Assembly (NCBI GenBank): GCA_004297395.1
Contig: SCUO01000058.1
Span: 1 to 50,756, forward strand
Direction: 5' to 3'
DNA: 50,756 nucleotides
Source of the DNA: Chloroflexota bacterium
GTDB taxonomy: Bacteria; Chloroflexota; Limnocylindria; Limnocylindrales; CSP1-4
A program made the translations under genes and the position numbers. The notes under the pieces are model-generated. The model was not told the origin of the DNA. It searched no databases and saw nothing but the letters and a program-made list of their open reading frames with translations. Below, piece after piece: positions 32,749-40,857 of this stretch. Each line of letters starts with the position of its first letter. The first letter of the stretch is position 1.

Positions 32749-33915
32749 CTAGATGATCCGCAGCCCCAGGATCCGGCGGGCGATGACGAGGCGCTGGACC
32801 TGGCTGGTCCCCTCCCCGATCTCGGTCAGCTTCGCGTCCCGGAGGTAGCGCTCCACCGGGTAGTCGGTGACGTAGCCGTAGCCGCCGTGGATCTGGACCG
32901 CGGCGTTCGTCGCCCGGCTCGAGACCTCCGAGGCGAACAGCTTGGCCTGGGCCGCCGCGACGCCGTAGTCGCGACCCTGGTCCTTCAGCCAGGCGGCCCG
33001 GTAGACCATCGCCCGGGCGGCCTCGATCTCGGTGGCCATGTCGGCGATCATGAACGCGACGCCCTGGAACGACCCGATCGGGCGGCCGAACTGCTCGCGC
33101 GTCTGCGAGTACGGGATCGCCGCGTCGAGCGCCCCCTGCGCGATCCCGAGGGCCATGGCGGCGATGCTGATCCGGCCGCCATCGAGGATCTTCAGGAACG
33201 TCCGGAAGCCCTCGCCCTGAGCGCCGAGCAGATTCCCGGCAGGGACCCGGCAGCCATCGAAGAACAGCTCGCCGGTGGCCGAGGCGTGGAGGCCCAGCTT
33301 GTCCTCGAGCCGCCCCACCCGGAACCCCGGCGTGTCCGCGGGGACGATGAAGGCGCTGATCTCGGCGCTGCCATCGGCCTTCGAGCCGGTGCGGGCGGTG
33401 ATGACGTAGGTGCCGGCCTGGCCGGCGTTGGTGATGAAGCGCTTGCCGCCGTCGAGGACCCAGGATCCGCCGTCGGGGCCGTCCTCAAACCGCGCCGTCG
33501 TGCGCGTGCCCCCGGCGTCGGAGCCGGCCCCGGGCTCGGTCAGGCCGTAGGCCCCGATGACCCGGCCGCCGGCCATCGGGACGAGGAACCGCTGCTTCTG
33601 CTCGGGCGTGCCGGCGACGTGGAGGGGCCCGCAGCCGAGCGAGGTGTGGGCCGCCACGATGATCCCGAGCGAACCCCAGACGCGACTGATCTCCTCGACC
33701 GCGATGGCGTAGGCGAGCGTGTCGAGCCCGGCCCCGCCCTCATCCTCGGGGAACGGGATCCCCAGCCAGCCCATCTCGCCGAGGCGGCGGACGATCTCGG
33801 CCGGGAAGCGCCGCTCGCGCTCGTGCTCTTCGATCGCCGGGGCGACCTCGGCGAGCATATAGTCGCGGATCGTGGATCTGAGGAGAGCGTGCTCGGTCGA
33901 GAGGTCGAGGTCCAC
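32749..33915 (-). CDS. Acyl-CoA dehydrogenase
   Basis: A 388-residue FAD-dependent acyl-CoA dehydrogenase of short/branched-chain type. Visible are GAYGLTEPGAGSDAGGTRTT (FAD/substrate-binding signature), WVLDGGKRFITNA, the REQFGRPIGSFQGV motif, QIHGGYGYVTDYPVERYLRD and the C-terminal catalytic glutamate in EIGEGTSQVQRLVIAR. The start is GTG 33915, 6 nt after a TACGCT box. With the branched-chain-type 2-oxoacid dehydrogenase further on, it could act in Leu/Ile/Val oxidation, but the acyl substrate is not determined. It is divergent from a SufR-like regulator. Confidence 0.92.
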   Translation of the reverse strand: MDLDLSTEHALLRSTIRDYMLAEVAPAIEEHERERRFPAEIVRRLGEMGWLGIPFPEDEGGAGLDTLAYAIAVEEISRVWGSLGIIVAAHTSLGCGPLHVAGTPEQKQRFLVPMAGGRVIGAYGLTEPGAGSDAGGTRTTARFEDGPDGGSWVLDGGKRFITNAGQAGTYVITARTGSKADGSAEISAFIVPADTPGFRVGRLEDKLGLHASATGELFFDGCRVPAGNLLGAQGEGFRTFLKILDGGRISIAAMALGIAQGALDAAIPYSQTREQFGRPIGSFQGVAFMIADMATEIEAARAMVYRAAWLKDQGRDYGVAAAQAKLFASEVSSRATNAAVQIHGGYGYVTDYPVERYLRDAKLTEIGEGTSQVQRLVIARRILGLRII

Positions 33916-33921
33916 GACCGG

Positions 33922-33927
33922 AGCGTA
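33922..33927 (-). promoter_or_regulatory. -10 box TACGCT of the acyl-CoA dehydrogenase gene
   Basis: On the minus strand TACGCT precedes the GTG at 33915 by 6 nt. Confidence 0.45.
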
Positions 33928-33941
33928 GCAGGGCGGATCGC

Positions 33942-33980
33942 GGCAGGCGCCCTCGGCGGGCGCCCTCGGCAGGCGCCCGG
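33942..33980. repeat. Three 13-bp direct repeats in a divergent promoter region
   Basis: GGCAGGCGCCCTC, GGCGGGCGCCCTC and GGCAGGCGCCCGG follow each other directly between the acyl-CoA dehydrogenase and SufR-like genes; each contains the palindrome GGCGCC or GGGCGCCC. They could be regulator sites. Confidence 0.5.
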
Positions 33981-34030
33981 CGGGAGCGGGCGGACCGGGC
34001 CCTCCCAGCCACGCTCGGGGCGTTTCCTGC

Positions 34031-34036
34031 TAGCCT
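34031..34036 (+). promoter_or_regulatory. -10 box TAGCCT, leaderless start
   Basis: TAGCCT is followed by 6 nt and the ATG at 34043. Confidence 0.45.
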
Positions 34037-34042
34037 CCGTCC

Positions 34043-34792
34043 ATGTCGGAGACCGTCCCGAGCCCCGACGCCGAACCCCGCGACAGCGTGGCTGTCTCGG
34101 CCTTTGTTCGGCCGCACGTCCCGGTCGGCTCGGCCTCAGCCTCGACCCCGTCGCCGTCGACGCTCCGCCGGGCGATCCTCGTCAACCTCCGACAGCACGG
34201 CCCGATGTCGCCCGACGGCCTGGCGACACACCTGGGAGCCAGCCGGACCGGCGTCCTCCAGCAGCTCCACGCCCTCGAGCAGGCCAGCCTCGTCGCCCAC
34301 GCCATCGAGCGACACGGAGTCGGCCGGCCGCGGCATCTGTACGACGTCACGCCCGACGCCCAGGACCTCTTCCCGGCCGACTACGACGGCTTCGCCTCGG
34401 CGCTCCTCGATGCCATCGAATCGGTCGGTGGGCAGGATCTCGTCGAGGAGGTCTTTGCCGCCCGCCGGCGCCAGCTGGGTGCGCGACTCCGGGAACAGCT
34501 CGACGCGCGGATCGCCCCCGGTGCCCCGCTAGCCGACCGTGTCCGTGAGCTGGCGGTGATCCAGGACGGCGCCGGCTACCTGGCCGAGGCCCTCGTCGGC
34601 GACGACGGCACGATCCGCCTGCGCGAGCACAACTGCGCCATCTTCCACCTGGCCCGGGAGGCCAGCTCGTGCTGCGAGGCCGAGCTGGCCCTGTTCCGCG
34701 AGGTCCTCGGCGCGGACGTCGTCCGCGAGACCCACATCGCCTCGGGCGACCGATCGTGCAGCTACCGCGTCGAGGCTCGCGCCGGGGACTGA
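34043..34792 (+). CDS. SufR-like Fe-S cluster transcriptional regulator
   Basis: A 249-residue regulator with an N-terminal winged helix (LRRAILVNLRQHGPMSPDGL, ATHLGASRTGVLQQLHALEQ) and a C-terminal sensor domain carrying HNCAIFHLAREASSCCEAEL and DRSCSYRVE. Cys198, Cys211 and Cys239 have spacings of 13 and 28 residues, the same as the cluster ligands I recall for cyanobacterial SufR; Cys210 is an extra neighbour. This supports [4Fe-4S] binding and regulation by iron or oxidative stress. No suf genes are in the window. It is leaderless (TAGCCT box) and divergent from acyl-CoA dehydrogenase, which it may regulate. Confidence 0.82.
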   Translation: MSETVPSPDAEPRDSVAVSAFVRPHVPVGSASASTPSPSTLRRAILVNLRQHGPMSPDGLATHLGASRTGVLQQLHALEQASLVAHAIERHGVGRPRHLYDVTPDAQDLFPADYDGFASALLDAIESVGGQDLVEEVFAARRRQLGARLREQLDARIAPGAPLADRVRELAVIQDGAGYLAEALVGDDGTIRLREHNCAIFHLAREASSCCEAELALFREVLGADVVRETHIASGDRSCSYRVEARAGD

Positions 34793-34799
34793 CGACGGG

Positions 34800-35363
34800 T
34801 CAGCGGAGCTTCACGCTTACCGGACCGGTGCTGGCCGCGTTGCTGCCGAACCAGCCGCTGCAACACGGTGGAGTCTCCGTGGCACTCATCCTGACCACGA
34901 CGCCCATCACCGCGGCGCCGCGCTTGAGGGGCAGATCCTGAGCGATCACGGCCACGACGAACTGCTGCGCGGTTACGCCATCGCACGTGACCGGAAGCCC
35001 CTGGTACATGCCGCCCGAGTCACCGGCGCGGAGGATGCCGGCGGCGTGCGCGATCGATCGGCCCTGCGCCTGCATCAACAGAATCTCGCCGTAGATCCGG
35101 CCGGGCTGCGTGGTCGGTCCGGTCGGTTCGCCCGTGTATGGATCGATGAGCGGAAACGGATCGCAGGTGATCTCGAGTTCCACCGTCGCCATGAGCTTGT
35201 TGTCGAACGAAGTCGACAGGATGGATACGGTCGCTCCCGTCGAATACGCCGGCTCGATCCCGCCGTTCGCATCTGCGAGCGCCGAGCTCGGGAAGGCGAT
35301 GGCGAGCGCGAAGGCTGCCGATGTGGTGACCCGGCGTAGCCGGCTGGACGATCGGGGAGTCAT
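34800..35363 (-). CDS. Secreted protein, unknown function
   Basis: A 187-residue exported protein beginning MTPRSSSRLRRVTTSAAFAL with a signal peptide cleaved probably after SSALA. The mature part is strand-rich (ATVSILSTSFDNKLMATVEL) with four cysteines (ITCDPF, VTCDGV and a CC pair in TPPCCSGW), which may form disulphides. AGAGAAG precedes ATG 35363; the ORF's 18 extra N-terminal residues are not signal-like. Base composition is slightly lower in GC than its neighbours. No family recognised. Confidence 0.65.
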   Translation of the reverse strand: MTPRSSSRLRRVTTSAAFALAIAFPSSALADANGGIEPAYSTGATVSILSTSFDNKLMATVELEITCDPFPLIDPYTGEPTGPTTQPGRIYGEILLMQAQGRSIAHAAGILRAGDSGGMYQGLPVTCDGVTAQQFVVAVIAQDLPLKRGAAVMGVVVRMSATETPPCCSGWFGSNAASTGPVSVKLR

Positions 35364-35461
35364 CTTCTCTCTCCACCTTGATCGCCCGTCGCGGACGCCC
35401 GGCGAGGGCGACTTCACGGGTGACGACGCGCCGCGATCCGATCCGTTTCGCCTCTCGGCAT

Positions 35462-35478
35462 CGGCCCCGTAAGGGCCG
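35462..35478 (-). terminator. Hairpin after the adenosine-deaminase-like gene
   Basis: CGGCCC-cgtaa-GGGCCG is a 6-bp GC stem 21 bp beyond the minus-strand stop at 35499, a possible terminator without T-run. Confidence 0.35.
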
Positions 35479-35498
35479 CGCCGGCTCGATCTCGAGGA

Positions 35499-36554
35499 CT
35501 ACGCCTCCTCGCGCTCCACGGCGTTCCGCGTGGCGGGCTGGCGGGCGGGCAGCGCGACGTCGGAGACGTTCGGGACGAACGAGGCGGCCATGGCCGTGGC
35601 GGCCGCCTGCTCCTGCTCCTCGACCGACAGGATCCCGAGCCGGCCGAGGGTCGCCAGCTCATCGCGGATGTAGGTCTTCAGCATCTCCGGGCCGTCGGTC
35701 GAGATCGTGAACCGGACGCCGTTGCGACGGAACGTGTCGAAGATCCAGCGGATCTCATCCCAGCCCGAGACGACCTTGGTGTTGAGGTTCGAGGTCGGGC
35801 AGATCTCGAGGACGATCCCGCGCTCCCGGATCATGGCCATCGCCCGGGGGTCATAGGCCGCCTTCACACCGTGCCCGATCCGATCCGGCTCCAGGAGCTC
35901 CACGACGCGAGCGACCTCCTCGATCGGGCCGGCCTCGCCAGTGTGGACGGTGATCCCGAGCCCGAACTGCCGAGCCCGCCGGAAGAGCTTCCGGTAGTCG
36001 GCGACGCGGAAGGTCGTGGACTCCGGCCCGGCGATGTCGATCCCGACGACCCCGCGATCCCGCCACAGGATCGCCTTCTCGACGATGATTTCGTTGAGCT
36101 CGTACGGGAAGGCCCGGTCGAGGCAGAAGATCAGGCCGGGCTTGATCGGATACTCGAGCGTCGCCCGGTCCATCCCCCGGACGGCCGCCGCGACGATATG
36201 GTCGAGGTCCTGCTCGCCGCCCCGGTTCCGCTTCATCGGGTTGAAGCGGAGCTCCATCGTCGTGACGTTGTTCTTGCGGTAGGCGCCGCCGACGACCTCG
36301 TAGACGCTCCGCTCCACCGCCAGCGGCGAGCTCTGGATGAGCTCCGTCCAGTGGAAGAGCTGGAGGTAGCCGTCGAACGACTTCGTGCCGTGGGGCTTGA
36401 CGGTGATGAGCTCGCGGAACTCCCAGTAGTCCTTCGTCGGAAGCTTGATGCCCTGGGCGTGGGCGATCCCCCACATGATCGCCGGGGTCACCGCCGCGCC
36501 GAGATGGCAGTGCAGCTCGGCGAGCGGGATGCTCCGGGACAGGTGACGCACCAT
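35499..36554 (-). CDS. Adenosine deaminase-fold metal-dependent hydrolase with altered substrate residues
   Basis: A 351-residue amidohydrolase of the adenosine/AMP deaminase family. The zinc ligands and catalytic residues are visible: ELHCHL (two His), ITVHTGEAG (His and catalytic Glu), RIGHGV (His) and FTISTDGPEM (Asp). Two residues that contact adenosine in characterised deaminases are changed: the Asp after HxHL is Gly, and the second Asp of the TDD motif is Gly. Deamination of a different purine or another amidohydrolase reaction is likely. ATG 36554 lies 7 nt after TATGCT; a start at 36566 would overlap that box. Confidence 0.8.
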   Translation of the reverse strand: MVRHLSRSIPLAELHCHLGAAVTPAIMWGIAHAQGIKLPTKDYWEFRELITVKPHGTKSFDGYLQLFHWTELIQSSPLAVERSVYEVVGGAYRKNNVTTMELRFNPMKRNRGGEQDLDHIVAAAVRGMDRATLEYPIKPGLIFCLDRAFPYELNEIIVEKAILWRDRGVVGIDIAGPESTTFRVADYRKLFRRARQFGLGITVHTGEAGPIEEVARVVELLEPDRIGHGVKAAYDPRAMAMIRERGIVLEICPTSNLNTKVVSGWDEIRWIFDTFRRNGVRFTISTDGPEMLKTYIRDELATLGRLGILSVEEQEQAAATAMAASFVPNVSDVALPARQPATRNAVEREEA

Positions 36555-36561
36555 CCCCGGG

Positions 36562-36567
36562 AGCATA
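36562..36567 (-). promoter_or_regulatory. -10 box TATGCT of the deaminase-like gene
   Basis: On the minus strand TATGCT precedes ATG 36554 by 7 nt. Confidence 0.5.
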
Positions 36568-36743
36568 CCCGGGCCGGGCCGGTGGGGGCTCGGTGCCCAG
36601 GCGCTGGGGCAGCCGGCCGAGCACTTCGCCCGGTGCGGGTCGTAACGGTTGACCGATTGGCGCGTCATCGGGTCAGTAGCAACCCGCCGCCAGCCAATCT
36701 TGTCGAACCCACGTCGTCGGCCGGGGGGCCCGACCACGGCTCT

Positions 36744-36775
36744 GACGCTCGGCCCGATTCATCGGGCCGAGCGTC
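36744..36775. other. Perfect 15-bp hairpin with 2-nt spacer in a divergent region
   Basis: GACGCTCGGCCCGAT and ATCGGGCCGAGCGTC are exact reverse complements separated by TC, lying between the divergent deaminase-like and TPM genes. As there is no gene ending here, it is more likely a regulatory site or cruciform than a terminator; the TPM leader starts about 25-35 bp later. Confidence 0.6.
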
Positions 36776-36841
36776 TCTGCTCTTCCGGGCGTTCCCATCT
36801 ACGATTGACGGGTCCCCGATCCGTGCACGCACACCGGGAGC

Positions 36842-38971
36842 ATGCGAACCCCTCGAATCCCCGCGCTCGTCGCCATCGTCCTGGCATTCGCCTGCGCAGC
36901 GACCACCCTGGCCGCGTCCCCGCCCCGCCTGTCGGGACCGGTGACCGATGCGGTCGATGTCCTTGGCGGTGAGGTCGAGGCTGTCGAGGCGGCCCTCGCC
37001 GACCTCCTCGACAGCCATGACATCCAGCTGTTCGTGCTGTTCGTCGACACGACGGAGGACCTTTCGGTCTTCGAGTTCATTGACGAGACGGCGCGGCTGA
37101 ACTCGCTCGGGGTGAACGACGCCCTCCTGGTCGTCGCGCTCGACGACCGGACCGATGCCATCTGGATCTCGGACGGCCTCGAGGCCGAGATCACCGACGA
37201 GGAGCTCGATTCGATCATTGCCGGGACGCTCGAACCGGCGCTCGGCGACGGCGACTTCGCCGGGGCGGCGATCGCGACCGCGATCGCGCTCGGCGAGGCG
37301 GTCGAGCCCGAACCGATCCCCACACCGGCACCCACCCCGGAGGCGACCCCGACCCCGCCCGATGCCGGCGGCAGCGGCACGAACGACGGCATCGATGTCG
37401 GCCTGGTCGTAGGCGTGCTCCTGCTGGTGGCCGGTGCCGTGATCCTGGGCGCGTGGCTGTTCGGCCGGCTGGGGGCGATGCGCGAGGCCGAGGAACGGGA
37501 CCGCCGGACCGGCAAGCTCGCTCGCGAGGCGAACGCCCTGCTCATTGCGACGGACGAGCGGATCAGGACCGCCGACCAGGAGGCGGGCTTCGTCGAGGCC
37601 GAGTTCGGCGAGGCCGAGGCGAAGCCCTTCCGCGCCGCCATCACCGAGGCCCGCGAGGAGCTCCGAGCCGCGTTCGGCATCCGCCAGCGGCTCGACGACG
37701 CCGAGCCCGAGGATCCGCCGACGCGCGAGGCGTTGCTCAACGAGATCCTCGAGCGGTGCGGGCGAGCGGGGGCCGCTCTCGACCGCCAGGCGGCCCGGAT
37801 CGACGAGCTCCGCAACCTCGAGCGCAACGCCCCGACGATCCTGGCCGGCCTGCCGGCCCTCGTCGAAGCCCAGGAACGCCGGCTGTCCGGCGCCGAGACG
37901 ACCCTCGACGAGCTCGGCCGGTACGCCGAATCGACCTGGGCCTCGGTGACGGGCAATGCCACCGAAGCCCGCAAGGGCCTGGCCGGCGCACGGGCTGCGA
38001 TCGAGCGCGGGATTGCCGCGGTGGGTCGGGCCGAAGGGCGAGCCGAGGGCCGGCCTGATGGCCAGGCGGCGAGCCGGGCCGTGACCCGCGAGATCCTCAC
38101 CGCCCAGGAGGGCATCGCCGGGGCGACCGCGCTGCTCGACGGGATCGACAAGCTCGCGACCTCGGTCCGCGAGGACGAAGCCGGGCTCGCCGATGAGCTC
38201 CGTGCCGCTGCAACCGACCTCGCCGACGCCCGTGCCGCGGTCGGAACGCTCGACCCCGGCGCCGCATCCGGCCACGACCGCACCATCTCGGCGGCCGAGG
38301 AGGCCCTTCGCTCGGCGAGCGCGGCGGCGGCCACGGTGCCGCTCGATCCGCGCTCCGCCTACCGGCTCGCCGCCGCCGCGCGCCGCGGGTCGGGCGACGT
38401 CCTCGCCGCGGTCCGGCGCGACGCGGCCCAGCAGGCGCAGCTCGCCGCTGCCCTGGCGGCATCGATCTCATCGGCCCGGGCCGATGTCGACCGGGCCGCC
38501 GACTTCATCGCCACCCGTCGCAGCGGCGTGGGTCGCCGGGCCCGGACGCGCCTCGCCGAGGCAGAGCGGCTGCTCGAGGCCGCGATCAGCGCCCGCGACA
38601 GCGACCCGAAGGCGGCCATCGAGCAGGCCCGCGAGGCCGAGCGGCGAGCCGAGGAGGCCTACTCCCTGGCCGCCACCGACTTCGATGGCTGGAACCGCGG
38701 CGGCCCGAGCCCCACCGGGACCGGTGGCGGCACGGGCTCGGACATCGCCGGCGCGATCCTCGGCGGGATCATCGGCGGCATCCTCAGCGGCGGCGGACGC
38801 GGCGGCGGCGGTTGGGGCGGCTCGCCGTGGGGCTCGTCAGGACCCTCCGGCGGTGGCGGCGGCGGAGGCGGTTGGGGCGGCGGTGGCGGCGGTCATTCAC
38901 GCGGAGGCGGCTTTGGCGGGGGCGGCGGGGGCGGCGGTGGCGGCGGTCATTCACGCGGAGGCAGATGGTGA
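36842..38971 (+). CDS. TPM-domain membrane protein with Gly-rich tail
   Basis: A 709-residue protein: signal peptide (MRTPRIPALVAIVLAFACAA), a TPM (TPM_phosphatase) domain at about 25-160 (IQLFVLFVDTTEDLS, ARLNSLGVNDALLVVALDDR), a Pro/Thr linker and a transmembrane helix (GLVVGVLLLVAGAVILGAWL) near 185-205. A long Ala/Glu/Arg coiled-coil region follows to about 620, and the tail is almost pure glycine with two GGHSRGG repeats and terminal GGRW. TPM proteins act at the cell envelope, some in photosystem or membrane-protein maintenance. ATG 36842 has GGGAG upstream and a TACGAT box at 36800. PspA follows 62 bp downstream. Confidence 0.85.
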   Translation: MRTPRIPALVAIVLAFACAATTLAASPPRLSGPVTDAVDVLGGEVEAVEAALADLLDSHDIQLFVLFVDTTEDLSVFEFIDETARLNSLGVNDALLVVALDDRTDAIWISDGLEAEITDEELDSIIAGTLEPALGDGDFAGAAIATAIALGEAVEPEPIPTPAPTPEATPTPPDAGGSGTNDGIDVGLVVGVLLLVAGAVILGAWLFGRLGAMREAEERDRRTGKLAREANALLIATDERIRTADQEAGFVEAEFGEAEAKPFRAAITEAREELRAAFGIRQRLDDAEPEDPPTREALLNEILERCGRAGAALDRQAARIDELRNLERNAPTILAGLPALVEAQERRLSGAETTLDELGRYAESTWASVTGNATEARKGLAGARAAIERGIAAVGRAEGRAEGRPDGQAASRAVTREILTAQEGIAGATALLDGIDKLATSVREDEAGLADELRAAATDLADARAAVGTLDPGAASGHDRTISAAEEALRSASAAAATVPLDPRSAYRLAAAARRGSGDVLAAVRRDAAQQAQLAAALAASISSARADVDRAADFIATRRSGVGRRARTRLAEAERLLEAAISARDSDPKAAIEQAREAERRAEEAYSLAATDFDGWNRGGPSPTGTGGGTGSDIAGAILGGIIGGILSGGGRGGGGWGGSPWGSSGPSGGGGGGGGWGGGGGGHSRGGGFGGGGGGGGGGGHSRGGRW

Positions 38972-39033
38972 TCCGGGCCTCTTGCTCATTCGTGCTCTAG
39001 GCTTCGAGAGAACGGCATTCGAAGGAGGCAGGC

Positions 39034-39747
39034 ATGGCGCAGACATCGATCCTCGGCCGGATCGGCCAGCTCGTCCGGGCGAACGTCAACGCGATCCTCG
39101 ACAGCGCCGAGGATCCGGAGAAGATGCTCGACCAGCTGGTTCGCGACTTCACCAACAACATGGCCGAGGCCGAGGAGGCCGTGGCCCAGACGATCGGCAA
39201 CCTGCGCCTCGTCGAGGACGACGCCCGCGAGGCCCGCGAGGCCGTCACCGAGTGGACCGGCAAGGCCGCGGCCGCGTCGCGCCGGGCCGACGAGCTGCGA
39301 GGGGCCGGCAACGCCGCCGAGGCGGACCGGTTCGACGAGCTCGCCAGGATCGCCCTCCGCCGGCAGATCAGCTTCGAGGAGCAGGCCAGGACCCTGGAGA
39401 CCCAGGCGGCTCAGCAGACCGAGCTGGCGAACAAGCTCAAGGACGGCCTCAACAAGCTCCGCGTCCGCCGCGAGGAGCTCGTCCAGAAGCGCGACGAGCT
39501 CGTCAGCCGGGCCAAGATGGCCCGCGCCCAGGCCCAGGTCCAGCAGACCATGAAGAGCGTCTCGGTCATGGACCCGACGTCGGAGCTGTCTCGCTTCGAG
39601 GAGAACGTCCGGCGCCAGGAGGCGATGGTCCGCGGCCAGGAGGAGGTCTCCGCCTCGTCGCTCGAGGAGCAGTTCGCCTCGCTCGATTCGGCCGAGGATG
39701 AGCTCGAGGTCGATGCCCGCCTGGCGGCCCTGAAGTCCGGCGGCTGA
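39034..39747 (+). CDS. PspA/IM30 family protein
   Basis: A 237-residue, nearly all-helical member of the phage-shock-protein A/IM30 (ESCRT-III-like) family, which binds stressed membranes. The N-terminal amphipathic helix SILGRIGQLVRANVNAILDS and DPEKMLDQLVRDFTNNMAEA are characteristic, followed by a long coiled coil to about 185 and a shorter C-terminal helix. An AAGGAGG Shine-Dalgarno precedes ATG 39034. Its adjacency to the TPM protein recalls envelope-stress operons that combine PspA with TPM proteins. It converges with lipA. Confidence 0.92.
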   Translation: MAQTSILGRIGQLVRANVNAILDSAEDPEKMLDQLVRDFTNNMAEAEEAVAQTIGNLRLVEDDAREAREAVTEWTGKAAAASRRADELRGAGNAAEADRFDELARIALRRQISFEEQARTLETQAAQQTELANKLKDGLNKLRVRREELVQKRDELVSRAKMARAQAQVQQTMKSVSVMDPTSELSRFEENVRRQEAMVRGQEEVSASSLEEQFASLDSAEDELEVDARLAALKSGG

Positions 39748-39784
39748 CCTCCCCCAGCGCGCCGGTGCGGGGCCGCAGCGGCGG

Positions 39785-40843
39785 CTATCCGGCGAGCGGG
39801 ACCACCCGGCCGTCGGCGTCGATCGTGGCCTGACGGCGTCGAAGGGCCCGCAGCTCCGCGCCCGGGACCTGGTCGCGGGCGTGATAGCTGGAGCGCACCA
39901 GCGGCCCCGATTCGACGTGCCTGAAACCCAGGGCGAGCGCCTCGGCCTTCATCTCGGCGAACTCGTCGGGGTGGTAATAGCGCTCGAGCGGGAGATGGTT
40001 CAGCGAGGGCCGGAGGTACTGCCCGATCGTCAGGATGTCCGTGTCGACCTCGCGCAGCGCCGCGAATGCCTCGGTCATCTCGGCCCGGGTCTCGCCGAGC
40101 CCGACCATGAGCGAGCTCTTGGTGTAGGCCTCCCGGCCGTACTCCGAGGCGTAGGCCTTGGCACGCTCAAGCACACCGAGCGTCCGATCCCAGCGAGCCC
40201 GCTTCCGGACCGGTTTCTGGAGCCGCTTCACTGTCTCGAGGTTGTGGTTCAGGATGTCGGGCCCGGCGGCCATGACCTCGCGGAGCGGGGCCTCCGTGCC
40301 GTTGAAGTCTGGGATGAGGACCTCGATGCCCATTCCCGGGATCCTTTCGCGAATGGACCGGATCGTCTCGGCGAAGACGTGGGCGCCGCCGTCGGGCAGG
40401 TCGTCGCGCGCGACCGAGGTCACGACGACGTGCTCCAGGCCCAGTCCGTCGAGGGCCTCGGCGACCCGCCGCGGCTCATCGTCATCGAACCAGGTGGGCC
40501 GGCCGGTCTTGATGTTGCAGAAGCCGCAGGCCCGGGTGCACGTGTCGCCGAGGATCATGATCGTGGCCGTCCGCATGTCCCAGCACTCCCCGATGTTCGG
40601 GCAGTGGGCCTCCTCGCAGACGGTGTTGAGGTTGAGGCCGCGGAGCCGGCGCTTGAGGTCGTGGTACGTCTCGCCGGCGGGCATCCGGGCCTTGATCCAG
40701 TCCGGGTGGCGGCGCGGCGCAGGCGCGCCATCGCCCGCCGGCAGGGCCGTCAGCCCGCCGCCCATGGCGATCGAGATCGGGTCGTGCTGGCCGTGGGAGT
40801 GACCAGTCCCCAGAGGTTCGAACATCGGAAGCTCGCGTGCCAT
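39785..40843 (-). CDS. lipA: Lipoyl synthase
   Basis: A 352-residue radical-SAM enzyme that inserts two sulphurs into octanoyl groups on lipoyl domains. The auxiliary-cluster ligands are in CEEAHCPNIGEC (CX4CX5C) and the radical-SAM cluster in CTRACGFC (CX3CX2C); VTSVARDDLPDGGA, NHNLETVKRLQ and the C-terminal RSSYHA complete the family pattern. An extra ~45 residues precede the core. It lies downstream of E1-E2-E3 genes whose E2 carries the lipoyl domain it would modify. A TACACT box 7 nt before ATG 40843, just after the upstream stop, suggests its own leaderless promoter. No lipB or lplA is visible. Confidence 0.96.
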   Translation of the reverse strand: MARELPMFEPLGTGHSHGQHDPISIAMGGGLTALPAGDGAPAPRRHPDWIKARMPAGETYHDLKRRLRGLNLNTVCEEAHCPNIGECWDMRTATIMILGDTCTRACGFCNIKTGRPTWFDDDEPRRVAEALDGLGLEHVVVTSVARDDLPDGGAHVFAETIRSIRERIPGMGIEVLIPDFNGTEAPLREVMAAGPDILNHNLETVKRLQKPVRKRARWDRTLGVLERAKAYASEYGREAYTKSSLMVGLGETRAEMTEAFAALREVDTDILTIGQYLRPSLNHLPLERYYHPDEFAEMKAEALALGFRHVESGPLVRSSYHARDQVPGAELRALRRRQATIDADGRVVPLAG

Positions 40844-40850
40844 CGCGTCG

Positions 40851-40856
40851 AGTGTA
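40851..40856 (-). promoter_or_regulatory. -10 box TACACT of lipA
   Basis: On the minus strand TACACT directly follows the upstream gene's stop codon and precedes ATG 40843 by 7 nt. Confidence 0.45.
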
Positions 40857-40857
40857 G

